Assembly: GCA_965660935.1 (NCBI GenBank)
Contig: CBFIBR010000002.1
Coordinates: forward strand, 1-64,000
DNA length: 64,000 bases
Source: UBA1172 sp002457135
Lineage (GTDB): Bacteria; Pseudomonadota; Alphaproteobacteria; Puniceispirillales; UBA1172
Direction: 5' to 3'
Shown: in pieces, positions 35,806 to 43,755 of the stretch
How the letters are laid out: every line of letters starts with the position of its first letter
How positions within the stretch are numbered: position 1 is the first letter of the stretch
Notes under the pieces: model-generated
The model's input: the letters and a program-made list of their open reading frames with translations, nothing else
Told to the model about the DNA's origin: nothing
The model's database searches: none
Position numbers and translations under genes: made by a program

Positions 35806-35838
35806 CCGCCTTTGGGTATTCCACAAGACCAAAGGCGG
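35806..35838. repeat. Perfect 10-bp inverted repeat (hairpin or operator)
   Basis: CCGCCTTTGG (35806-35815) and CCAAAGGCGG (35829-35838) with a 13-nt loop, followed on the plus strand by CATTTTTG. It lies between the divergent aldolase gene and rpsF, about 55 bp upstream of the former's start. It may be an mRNA hairpin, an operator, or an outward-facing terminator. Confidence 0.7.
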
Positions 35839-35922
35839 CATTTTTGTTGCAAAACACCCCTGACTGTGCCAAAACGCCGCTACATCTGATGCCAGTTATG
35901 GTATCTTCATATCAACCTCTTG

Positions 35923-35976
35923 CCGGTGGCACACGCATAATCCACCGGTTTGGGTGAGGAAATCACCCGATTAGCC
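35923..35976 (+). promoter_or_regulatory. Structured rpsF leader, candidate S6:S18 autoregulatory site
   Basis: Two adjacent helices are possible upstream of rpsF. CCGGTGG (35923-35929) pairs with CCACCGG (35942-35948). Alternatively GGTT (35947-35950) pairs with AGCC (35973-35976) around the inner stem GGGTGA/TCACCC (35952-35957 with 35963-35968), leaving a CCG next to the stem. A bulged CCG is the known feature of the S6:S18 leader. The two helices share bases, so they could be exclusive. Confidence 0.4.
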
Positions 35977-35990
35977 GTAAGGGGAACGCA

Positions 35991-36356
35991 ATGCGACTAT
36001 ACGAGAGCGTGTTCATCGCGCGTCAGGATATTTCGACCGGACAGGTCGAAGCCATGACCGAAGAGCTGACCAGCATCATCACCGAGGCCGGCGGCAAAAT
36101 CCACAAACACGAATACTGGGGCCTCAAGACCCTTGCCTACCGGATCAACAAGAACCGCAAAGGCCACTACACCCTGCTTAACGTCGAAGCCGATGCCCAG
36201 ACCATGAACGAATACGATCGCCGCATCGGGCTGAACGAGGATATCCTGCGGGTGCTGACCATCAAGATTGAAGAGGTTGATGAAGAACCATCGATCATGA
36301 TGCAGAACAAAAGCGACCGTTCCTATGACGGCAAAGATTCAGACGGAAAGGAATAA
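35991..36356 (+). CDS. rpsF: 30S ribosomal protein S6
   Basis: Binds the 16S rRNA central domain as a dimer with S18. The protein has 121 residues. Seen are MRLYESVFIARQDIS at the N-terminus, WGLKTLAYRINKNRKGHYTLLNVEA in the middle, and a charged C-terminal tail. A GGGGA sequence lies 6 bp before the ATG. It is the first gene of the rpsF-rpsR-rplI operon, with rpsR 2 bp downstream. Confidence 0.96.
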   Translation: MRLYESVFIARQDISTGQVEAMTEELTSIITEAGGKIHKHEYWGLKTLAYRINKNRKGHYTLLNVEADAQTMNEYDRRIGLNEDILRVLTIKIEEVDEEPSIMMQNKSDRSYDGKDSDGKE

Positions 36357-36358
36357 TC

Positions 36359-36613
36359 ATGGCCCAGCTAGTCATCAAACGCGAATCAGTCCGCCGTCCC
36401 GGTGGCCGTCGCCGCAAATCCTGCCCGTTCTCGGGTCCGAACGCCCCCAAGATTGACTATAAGGATGTCAAACTGCTGCAGCGTTTCACCACCGAGCGGG
36501 GCAAAATCGTCCCAAGCCGCATTTCTGCGGTTTCCGCCAAAAAACAGCGTGAGCTGACCACCGCCATCAAGCGCGCCCGTCACCTCGCCCTGATGCCATA
36601 TGTCCTGAGCTAG
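36359..36613 (+). CDS. rpsR: 30S ribosomal protein S18
   Basis: Protein of 84 residues. The conserved core is KIDYKDVKLLQRFTTERGKIVPSRISAVSAKKQREL, running to RARHLALMPYV (I describe it as three pieces: DYKDVKLLQRF, GKIVPSRIS, IKRARHLALMPY). The N-terminus is basic (RRPGGRRRKSCPFSG) with one cysteine. It forms a heterodimer with S6, and is cotranslated with rpsF. Confidence 0.96.
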   Translation: MAQLVIKRESVRRPGGRRRKSCPFSGPNAPKIDYKDVKLLQRFTTERGKIVPSRISAVSAKKQRELTTAIKRARHLALMPYVLS

Positions 36614-36624
36614 GGAGCGCGATC

Positions 36625-37347
36625 ATGGAAGTTATTCTGCTTGAACGCATCGAAAAGCTTGGCCAGATGGGTGACCTTGTCACCGTCAAGCCGGGCTATG
36701 CACGCAATTTCCTCCTGCCCCAGGGCAAGGCGTTGAGGGCAACCGAAGCCAACAAGAAGCGGTTCGAAACCGATCGCGCCCAGCTTGAGGCTGAAAACCT
36801 CGCCCGCAAGGGTGAGGCCGAACAGGTTGCCGCCAAGATGGAGGGCATGAGCGTGACCCTGATCAGGGCCGCCTCTGAAATGGGCCAGCTCTATGGTTCA
36901 GCCAGCAGCCGTGATATCGCCGACCGGATCATTGATGCGGGTGTGACCATCACCCGCAACCAGGTTGATCTGAATACCGCGATCAAGACCCTGGGGCTGT
37001 TCCCGATCCGCATTGTCCTGCACCCCGAAGTGTCGGTTGACGTTACCGTCAACATCGCCCGGAGTGAGGATGAAGCCGCCGAACAGCGGCGTCTTGGCCG
37101 TGCCATCATCAGCGATATTGCTGAACGTGAACGGGCCGAGGCCGCCGAGGCTGCGCGTGAAGCCGCTGATCGCATGGCCGCCATGGAAGATGAGGATGAT
37201 GAGGAAACCACAGGTTCCTCAGCCTCCGCTGAAAGCACCGATGAAGCCGCTGATGCTCCGGCTGAAGCCGATGCTGATGCCAGTGACGAGACGGCTGATA
37301 AAGCTGCTGAAGAGAACGGGGAAGAGACGGAAGAAACCAAGGAATAG
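36625..37347 (+). CDS. rplI: 50S ribosomal protein L9 with acidic C-terminal extension
   Basis: Binds 23S rRNA near the L1 stalk. Residues 1-148 are the normal two-domain L9, including MGDLVTVKPGYARNFLLPQG (15-34). The protein continues to 240 residues: a charged helix (148-187) and then an Asp/Glu/Ala/Thr-rich stretch (188-240) with almost no hydrophobic residue. E. coli L9 is 149 residues; alphaproteobacterial forms are often longer, but this acidic tail is long even so. It is followed by an intrinsic terminator. Confidence 0.95.
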   Translation: MEVILLERIEKLGQMGDLVTVKPGYARNFLLPQGKALRATEANKKRFETDRAQLEAENLARKGEAEQVAAKMEGMSVTLIRAASEMGQLYGSASSRDIADRIIDAGVTITRNQVDLNTAIKTLGLFPIRIVLHPEVSVDVTVNIARSEDEAAEQRRLGRAIISDIAERERAEAAEAAREAADRMAAMEDEDDEETTGSSASAESTDEAADAPAEADADASDETADKAAEENGEETEETKE

Positions 37348-37388
37348 GTTTTGCCCGATATCCCCGTTATCCACAGAACGAACTAAGA

Positions 37389-37419
37389 AGAGAGGCCATG
37401 TCAGTGGCCTCTTTTTTTT
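37389..37419 (+). terminator. Intrinsic terminator after rplI
   Basis: AGAGGCC (37391-37397) pairs with GGCCTCT (37406-37412), loop ATGTCAGT, followed by a run of eight T. It ends the ribosomal operon 15 bp before the preferred dnaB start, and the longer dnaB frame from 37398 would run through it. Confidence 0.9.
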
Positions 37420-37433
37420 GCTACGGTAATGGA

Positions 37434-38948
37434 ATGTCTGATCCCAATCCCAAACAAAATATGAGCGATGGTCAGGTTGCCGCCTTTCCCCTGGCTGAGG
37501 GTCTGGGCCGGCAACTGCCCCAGAACCTTGAGGCCGAACAGGAACTGCTGGGCGCGCTTTTGCTCGATAACAGCATCCTTGAGAATATTGATGACGGGTT
37601 GCGGGAGGACCATTTCTTTGATCCTGCCCATGGCCGTATCTTTGCCGCGATCAGCAACCTGACGGGGCGCGGCAATCTCGCCAACCCGATCACGCTGAAA
37701 AGCTATTTCGCCAATGATGACAGTTTTGGCGGGCTGAACATCGAAACCTACCTCAATGAGCTGGCGGAAAGCGTGCTGTCGCTCTCCGAAGCATCGGAAT
37801 ACGCCCGTGACGTGAGGGAATGCTATCTCAGGCGGGAGCTGATCCGGTCATCGGATGAGCTGATCAGCAAGGCCCGTTCTGCTGACCTCAACTCCCCGGC
37901 CAGCACCATGATCGAGGAGGCTGAACAGAGGCTCTTCAACCTGGCCGAGAACGATCAGGGGCAAAGCGGGCTGAACCCGTTCAGCATGGCCCTTGATACC
38001 GCGCTCAAGATGGCGGATGAGGCATCCAAGACAGCGGGCGGCATATCGGGTGTGGGGTCTGGCCTCAGAACCCTTGACCAGTTGCTTGGCGGGTTGCAGA
38101 AATCCGATCTCATCATCCTGGCTGGCCGACCCGGTATGGGGAAGACCGCGCTGGCCACCAATATCGCCTTTCATGCGGCCACCACCACCCTGTCGGGCGA
38201 AACCCCGCAACAGGTGGCGTTCTTCTCGCTTGAGATGTCATCGGATCAGCTGGCCAATCGTATCCTGTCCTCCAAGGCAGGGGTCCCATCGGACAAGATC
38301 AGGCGCGGTGAGCTGAACAAGGATCAGTTCAATAACCTGGTGCGTGCCGCCGGTGAAATCGGCAATGCACCGTTTTATATTGATGACACACCGGCAATTT
38401 CGGTTTCCCAGATATCCAGTCGGGCACGCCGCCTGAAACGCACCAGCGGGCTTGGCCTGATTGTTGTCGATTACCTGCAGTTGCTATCCGCCCCCCTTGG
38501 TGACAAGGTGGAAAACCGGGTGCAGGAAATTTCCTCCATCTCGCGGATGCTGAAATCCATCGCCAAGGAATTGCAGGTGCCGGTCCTGGCCCTGTCCCAG
38601 CTTTCCCGTGCCGTGGAACAGCGTGAAGACAAACGCCCCGTCCTGGCTGATTTGAGGGAATCGGGATCAATCGAGCAGGATGCCGATGTCGTCATGTTCG
38701 TTTACCGCGAAGAATACTACCTGTCGAAGAGCGAGCCTGAACGCCGCGACACCGACACGGACGAAACCTATAACATGCGCCATCAGCGCTGGCTTGAGCG
38801 GGCTGAAAAGGCCCATGGCCGGGCTGAGGTTATTGTGGCCAAGCAACGCCACGGCCCCACCGGCGCAATCCAACCCAGCTTTATTGCCGAACACGCCCAG
38901 TTTGTTGATTACGTGGCGGAAGAAAGCCTGCCGGAACGCTTCGAATGA
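37434..38948 (+). CDS. dnaB: Replicative DNA helicase DnaB
   Basis: Hexameric 5'-to-3' helicase of the replication fork. The N-terminal domain starts around LPQNLEAEQELLGALLLDN, and the RecA-like domain has Walker A GRPGMGKTALA, Walker B in LIVVDYLQLLS, and the arginine-finger region SGSIEQDADVVMFVYRE. The ATG at 37434 (504 residues) is chosen because the 37398 start lies within the terminator hairpin; 37461 is a third option. alr overlaps by 4 bp. Confidence 0.96.
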   Translation: MSDPNPKQNMSDGQVAAFPLAEGLGRQLPQNLEAEQELLGALLLDNSILENIDDGLREDHFFDPAHGRIFAAISNLTGRGNLANPITLKSYFANDDSFGGLNIETYLNELAESVLSLSEASEYARDVRECYLRRELIRSSDELISKARSADLNSPASTMIEEAEQRLFNLAENDQGQSGLNPFSMALDTALKMADEASKTAGGISGVGSGLRTLDQLLGGLQKSDLIILAGRPGMGKTALATNIAFHAATTTLSGETPQQVAFFSLEMSSDQLANRILSSKAGVPSDKIRRGELNKDQFNNLVRAAGEIGNAPFYIDDTPAISVSQISSRARRLKRTSGLGLIVVDYLQLLSAPLGDKVENRVQEISSISRMLKSIAKELQVPVLALSQLSRAVEQREDKRPVLADLRESGSIEQDADVVMFVYREEYYLSKSEPERRDTDTDETYNMRHQRWLERAEKAHGRAEVIVAKQRHGPTGAIQPSFIAEHAQFVDYVAEESLPERFE

Positions 38949-40084
38949 TCAGGCCTGATGCTCGCCTGGTGGCAAGGATTGATCTGGACAGGCTGGCGGC
39001 CAACTGGGACGCGCTCAACACCCTTTCGGGTCAGGCTGAATGCGCGGCGGTGATCAAGGCCAATGCCTATGGCCATGGTGTCCGTGAAATCGCCCTCACC
39101 CTCGTTCATGCCGGATGCCGGATGTTTTTCACCGCGGGCTATGAAGAAGCATCAGAGCTGAGAGAGATCCTCGATCCTGTGCTGCCTGATGCCATCATCG
39201 CCGTGTTTGACGGCATCACCGGCCATGACCGAGAGGCGGTGTTGAACCGGGCTGTCATCCCGACCATCAATTCGCTCCATGATCTGGGCCTCTTCGCCCG
39301 CTGGGCGGGTGAGGCTGGCACTCCCCTGCCCGCCATGCTCCAGCTTGATACCGGCATGAACCGGCTTGGTGCAGGGGCGGATGAGCTGGGGCGGATCGTG
39401 AACTCACCCGATTTCGGGGCAGCGGACTGGCGGCTTGTCTTCTCCCACCTCGCCAGCGCTGATGAGCCGGATAACCCCCAGAATCCCCGGCAGAAGACAG
39501 CGTTCGATGCGATGCGGGCCACCCTGCCCGGTATCGCCGCCAATACCCCCGCCAGTATCGCCGCAACCGGCGGGATCATGCTGGGGGAAGGGTTCCATTA
39601 TCAGGTGACACGCCCCGGGATCGGGCTTTATGGCCTCTCGCCGGTGCCAGCCTTCAGCGATCACCTGCAACCGGTGATCAGCCTGCATGCCCGGGTCTTG
39701 CAGATCCGTGACGCAAACCCCGGGGAGACTGTCGGCTATAACGCCACTGCCACCCTGACCCGACCTTCACGGCTGGCGACCATTGCAGGCGGCTATGCTG
39801 ACGGGGTGCGGCGGCATCTCAGCAACAAGGGGCATGCCTTCTGGAATGGCTTGAGCGCACCGATCATCGGGCGGGTGTCGATGGATACCGTCGTCATTGA
39901 CATCACCGACTGGCCCGATAACAGCCTCACCCCCGGTGATTATGTGGAACTGATCCATGATGGCTATGATGCCGATGCGATGGCGGCACAGTCCGGCACA
40001 ATCGGTTATGATATCCTGACAGGACTTGGCCTCAGGGCAACGCCGCATTATGATGGGGATATCATGAACAGAATCCATTTTTAG
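38945..40084 (+). CDS. alr: Alanine racemase
   Basis: PLP enzyme supplying D-alanine for peptidoglycan. The protein has 379 residues. PLP-lysine motif AAVIKANAYGHG is near residue 38, substrate region MLQLDTGMNRLG follows, and the second catalytic tyrosine is expected in the C-terminal beta domain at VGYNATATL with the conserved GRVSMDTVVIDIT. It overlaps the dnaB stop (ATGA), a widespread alphaproteobacterial pairing. Confidence 0.95.
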   Translation: MIRPDARLVARIDLDRLAANWDALNTLSGQAECAAVIKANAYGHGVREIALTLVHAGCRMFFTAGYEEASELREILDPVLPDAIIAVFDGITGHDREAVLNRAVIPTINSLHDLGLFARWAGEAGTPLPAMLQLDTGMNRLGAGADELGRIVNSPDFGAADWRLVFSHLASADEPDNPQNPRQKTAFDAMRATLPGIAANTPASIAATGGIMLGEGFHYQVTRPGIGLYGLSPVPAFSDHLQPVISLHARVLQIRDANPGETVGYNATATLTRPSRLATIAGGYADGVRRHLSNKGHAFWNGLSAPIIGRVSMDTVVIDITDWPDNSLTPGDYVELIHDGYDADAMAAQSGTIGYDILTGLGLRATPHYDGDIMNRIHF

Positions 40085-40088
40085 GCGC

Positions 40089-40868
40089 ATGAATATTCTT
40101 CGGATCACCGGCCAGTCAGCGCTGGGGCTACTGGCCCAGTTCGGCAAGCTGTCGCTTTTCACCGCCAGCACGCTTTTCTGGATTTTCAGGCCACCATGGT
40201 ATTGGCGGCAACTGTTGAGGCAGGCCGTTGATATCGGTTATTTCTCGCTCCCTGTCGTGGGGCTGACGACGCTCTTCTCCGGCATGGTGATCGCGTTGCA
40301 GAGTTATACCGGAACCGAACGTTTCGCCGCCGAGGGTGAAGGTTCTGTCGCCACGGTGGTGGTGCTGATCGTCACAAGGGAGCTGGGGCCCGTGCTGGCC
40401 GGGTTGATGGTTGCGGGCCGCATCGGCGCATCCATGGCGGCTGAAATCGGCACCATGCGGGTGACGGACCAGATTGATGCCCTCGATACCCTGGCGACAA
40501 GGCCGATGCAGTACCTGATCGCCCCGAGGGTGATGGCGGCCACGCTGTGCCTGCCTTTCCTCGTCCTGGTGGGGGATATCATCGGCGTGTTCGGCGGTTA
40601 TATCGTGGCGATCTACCAGCTCGGCTTCAACCAGGGTGCCTATCTCGAAAGCACGCTGCAATATCTTGAACCCTTTGATGTGATCATCGGGCTGATCAAG
40701 GCTGCGGTGTTCGGGTTTATCCTGTCGATCATGGGCTGTTTCCACGGCTATCATTCCGGGCGCGGGGCTGAGGGTGTGGGCCGCGCCACCACCAACGCTG
40801 TTGTCTATTCCGCTATCCTGATCCTTGTTGCGGATTTCTTCATCACCGGCATCGCGTTCATGAGGTAG
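40089..40868 (+). CDS. mlaE: Phospholipid ABC transporter permease (MlaE family)
   Basis: Inner-membrane permease of the Mla pathway for lipid traffic between inner and outer membrane. The protein has 259 residues and five to six helices. Family features are VVLIVTRELGPVLAGLMVAGRIGASMAAEIGTM (seen as VTRELGPVLAGLMVAGR and GASMAAEIGTM) and QIDALDTLATRPMQYLI. It is 4 bp after alr and 2 bp before the ATPase gene. No MlaD-type substrate-binding gene follows here; it must be elsewhere. Confidence 0.9.
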   Translation: MNILRITGQSALGLLAQFGKLSLFTASTLFWIFRPPWYWRQLLRQAVDIGYFSLPVVGLTTLFSGMVIALQSYTGTERFAAEGEGSVATVVVLIVTRELGPVLAGLMVAGRIGASMAAEIGTMRVTDQIDALDTLATRPMQYLIAPRVMAATLCLPFLVLVGDIIGVFGGYIVAIYQLGFNQGAYLESTLQYLEPFDVIIGLIKAAVFGFILSIMGCFHGYHSGRGAEGVGRATTNAVVYSAILILVADFFITGIAFMR

Positions 40869-40870
40869 CC

Positions 40871-41644
40871 ATGCAGGACAACCAGATCATCATTCGCGGC
40901 CTCAGCAAGGCATTCGGCAACAAGGTTGTGCTGAAAGACCTTGATCTGGATATCCCGCGTGGCAAGTCGGTTGCGGTCATCGGGGCATCGGGGACAGGGA
41001 AATCGGTGCTGCTGAAATGCGCGCTCGGCCTGATTGAGGCGGATAGCGGTTCGATCCGGGTTGATGGCCAGGAAATGCTCGGCGCCAGTCGCCAGCAGCG
41101 TGAGGAAACTTTGCGCAAATTCGGCATGACTTTTCAGGGCGGCGCTCTGTTTGACAGCCTGACGATCTGGGAAAACGTCATCTTCCGCTATCGTCAGGGC
41201 AAGACCCTGAGCCGGGATGAGGCCCGCGATTATGCCGCCAGTGTCCTGGCTGAGGTCAATCTCGAACCCCGGGTGCTTGATCTCTTCCCGGCTGAAATAT
41301 CTGGCGGGATGCAGAAACGCGTTGCCCTGGCCCGGGCAATCGCTGACCGGCCTGAAATCCTGCTGTTTGATGAGCCGACAACCGGGCTGGACCCGATCAC
41401 CGCCGGGGTCATCAACAAGCTGATCCGGAGCGCGGTTGACCGGCTGGGCGCAACCGCGATCACCATCAGCCATGACATGGCCAGCATCAAGGTGATCGCT
41501 GATGAGGTCGCCATGGTGCATAACGGCCGCATCATCTGGAACGGCCCCAAGGATAAAATGGAAGATACCGGCAACCCTGTGCTGGATCAATTCGTTCACG
41601 GCCACCCCGAAGGCCCCATGACCCCGTTATCGGATAACGGCTGA
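40871..41644 (+). CDS. mlaF: Phospholipid ABC transporter ATP-binding protein (MlaF family)
   Basis: ATPase partner of the preceding permease. The protein has 257 residues. Walker A GASGTGKSVLLK, Q-loop TFQGGALFDSLT, ABC signature ISGGMQKRVALARAI and Walker B ILLFDEPTTGLDPITA are complete, with the switch His in ITISHDM. The ISGGMQKR signature is typical of MlaF. Its stop overlaps the radA start by 1 bp. Confidence 0.93.
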   Translation: MQDNQIIIRGLSKAFGNKVVLKDLDLDIPRGKSVAVIGASGTGKSVLLKCALGLIEADSGSIRVDGQEMLGASRQQREETLRKFGMTFQGGALFDSLTIWENVIFRYRQGKTLSRDEARDYAASVLAEVNLEPRVLDLFPAEISGGMQKRVALARAIADRPEILLFDEPTTGLDPITAGVINKLIRSAVDRLGATAITISHDMASIKVIADEVAMVHNGRIIWNGPKDKMEDTGNPVLDQFVHGHPEGPMTPLSDNG

Positions 41645-43002
41645 TGGCAAAGGCCCGTGCCACCTATGTATGCCAGCAATGCGGCGGGGTTCACCCGAAA
41701 TGGTCGGGTCAATGCGATCACTGCGGGGCCTGGAACAGCCTGACCGAAGAGGTGCAGGAAAAAACACCCGGCCCGCGCAACAAGGGCCGCGAAATCCCCA
41801 TGGAAGGCCTCAAGGGCAGCTCCAAACCCCTGCCCCGTATTTCCACCGGCATTCCCGAATTTGATCGTGTGCTGGGGGGCGGGCTGGTGCCGGGGTCGGC
41901 AACGCTGATCGGCGGTGACCCCGGAATAGGGAAATCAACCCTGTTGCTACAGGCCGCATGCCGCATGGCCGGGACCGGTGCAGGCGTTGCCTATTTTTCG
42001 GGGGAGGAGTCCACCGACCAGATCAGGATGCGCGCTGAACGCCTTGGCCTCCTGAACAATACCGAAAGCGTTGGTCTGGCGGCGGCGACCGATGCCGCCA
42101 ATATCGCCGCCTCCCTCAGTGCTGATCCCGGTCTCCGCATGGTGATTATCGATTCGATCCAGACCATGTACCTGCCCGGGGTTGAAAGCGGCCCCGGCAC
42201 GGTCAGCCAGGTCCGGGCCAGCACCCATGAGCTGATCCGAAGCACCAAGAAACTGGGATGCGCGCTGCTGATCGTTGGCCATGTCACCAAGGAAGGCGCG
42301 ATTGCCGGCCCCAAGGTGCTGGAACACATGGTTGATACTGTGTTGCAGTTCGAAGGCGACCGGAGCCACCATTTCCGCATTCTGCGCGGCATCAAGAATC
42401 GCTTTGGCCCGACCGATGAAATCGGTGTGTTTGAGATGACCGGAAACGGGCTTTCCGAAGTCGCCAATCCGTCCGAGCTGTTTCTGGCCGATCGGCGGGA
42501 GGATGTATCGGGTGCAGTCGTCTTTGCCGGGATTGAGGGAACACGCCCCCTGCTGGTGGAAATCCAGGCCCTTGTTGCGCCGTCTTCCATGGCGCACCCG
42601 AGGCGGAATGTCGTGGGCTGGGACAGTGGCCGGCTGTCCATGCTGGCGGCGGTGCTGGAGGCACGGGCAGGCCTGCCGCTATCGGGGCGGGATATCTTCC
42701 TGAACGTCGCGGGCGGCGTCAAAATTACCGAACCCGCGGCTGATCTGGCGGTGGCGGCGGCGTTGATCTCTTCGGTCACGGGGCGGCCCTGCCCCGCCAA
42801 TACCGTCATCTTTGGTGAAGTCGGGCTGGCGGCGGAAGTGCGGCGGGTGGCGCATCCCGAACAACGCCTGAAAGAGGCCGCAAAACTGGGTTTTGAGCAA
42901 GCCATCCTGCCGCCCGCCAAGAAAGCCGGGAAAAACAGGGACAGCCTGCGGCACAATACCGTGACCACCCTGACCGATCTGATCGAAACACTTGGTGGAT
43001 AG
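41644..43002 (+). CDS. radA: DNA repair protein RadA
   Basis: DnaB-like branch-migration ATPase of homologous recombination. The protein has 452 residues. The N-terminal zinc finger has Cys10, Cys13, Cys24 and Cys27, followed by Walker A GDPGIGKSTLL, the RadA-specific KNRFG motif in GIKNRFGPTDEIGVFEM, and a C-terminal Lon-protease-like domain (no catalytic Ser-Lys dyad expected). Position after mlaF is usual in this lineage. Confidence 0.95.
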   Translation: MAKARATYVCQQCGGVHPKWSGQCDHCGAWNSLTEEVQEKTPGPRNKGREIPMEGLKGSSKPLPRISTGIPEFDRVLGGGLVPGSATLIGGDPGIGKSTLLLQAACRMAGTGAGVAYFSGEESTDQIRMRAERLGLLNNTESVGLAAATDAANIAASLSADPGLRMVIIDSIQTMYLPGVESGPGTVSQVRASTHELIRSTKKLGCALLIVGHVTKEGAIAGPKVLEHMVDTVLQFEGDRSHHFRILRGIKNRFGPTDEIGVFEMTGNGLSEVANPSELFLADRREDVSGAVVFAGIEGTRPLLVEIQALVAPSSMAHPRRNVVGWDSGRLSMLAAVLEARAGLPLSGRDIFLNVAGGVKITEPAADLAVAAALISSVTGRPCPANTVIFGEVGLAAEVRRVAHPEQRLKEAAKLGFEQAILPPAKKAGKNRDSLRHNTVTTLTDLIETLGG

Positions 43003-43076
43003 CCCAATGCGGTTTATGGTAGTGCATACTGGATCATCCAAAACGGGCCTATCCAAAAGCAGGAGCAATCGCCCCG

Positions 43077-43739
43077 ATGCCTGATATCGCCAGCCTTAAT
43101 GCAGTGGATTACGCGGTTATCGCCGTGCTGATCCTGTCCGGCATCATGGCAACATTCCGCGGGTTGACCCGTGAAGTCATGGGGCTGATCGGCTGGGGGC
43201 TGGCGGTTGTGGCTGGCCGATTTGGCAAACCCGTCCTGATCGACCGGTTCGGTGATCTGGTGGATAACGAAACAGCCACCGAAATGCTGGGCTTTTTCAT
43301 TCCTTTTGTCGCGGTGGTGGTGATCTGGTTTTTTCTCGCCAATATCACCGCCCCGGGGGTGAAGAAAATCACCTTTGGCGCGATGGACCGGACGCTCGGC
43401 TTCCTCTTCGGGGTGATCCGGGGGGTTCTGATCATCACGATTGCGTATATGGCGGCGCTCCTGCTGATGGAACGTGAAGACCGGTTCCCTGAACGCGTGC
43501 TGTCTTCTGCCTCCATCACCCCTGCCCGGGTTATTGCCAGCAGCCTTGTCGGCTATGCGCCTGAGGTGATCAGGGAATCGATAGAAGGCAACATCCCCGA
43601 TGACAGCCTGAACAGCCTGACCGACAGTATCGGTGAGCAGACCGACGAATTAGGGGAAAAAGCAGGTGAGGCCGCCGATCAGGCGAAAGAAACCTTGCTT
43701 CCCGATGAACAATTACCTATTCCCGATGTGACCCAGTAA
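43077..43739 (+). CDS. cvpA: CvpA family membrane protein
   Basis: Inner-membrane protein of 220 residues with four helices (about 12-30, 38-55, 78-98 and 115-135). FRGLTREVMGLIGWGLAVVAG is the typical first-half motif, and FGAMDRTLGFLFGVIRGVLI the second. The remaining 70 residues are acidic and cytoplasmic or periplasmic. CvpA is needed for envelope stress tolerance and colicin V export; its adjacency to purF is conserved from E. coli. It is 74 bp from radA. Confidence 0.9.
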   Translation: MPDIASLNAVDYAVIAVLILSGIMATFRGLTREVMGLIGWGLAVVAGRFGKPVLIDRFGDLVDNETATEMLGFFIPFVAVVVIWFFLANITAPGVKKITFGAMDRTLGFLFGVIRGVLIITIAYMAALLLMEREDRFPERVLSSASITPARVIASSLVGYAPEVIRESIEGNIPDDSLNSLTDSIGEQTDELGEKAGEAADQAKETLLPDEQLPIPDVTQ

Positions 43740-43755
43740 TTTGGCGGAGATGCTT

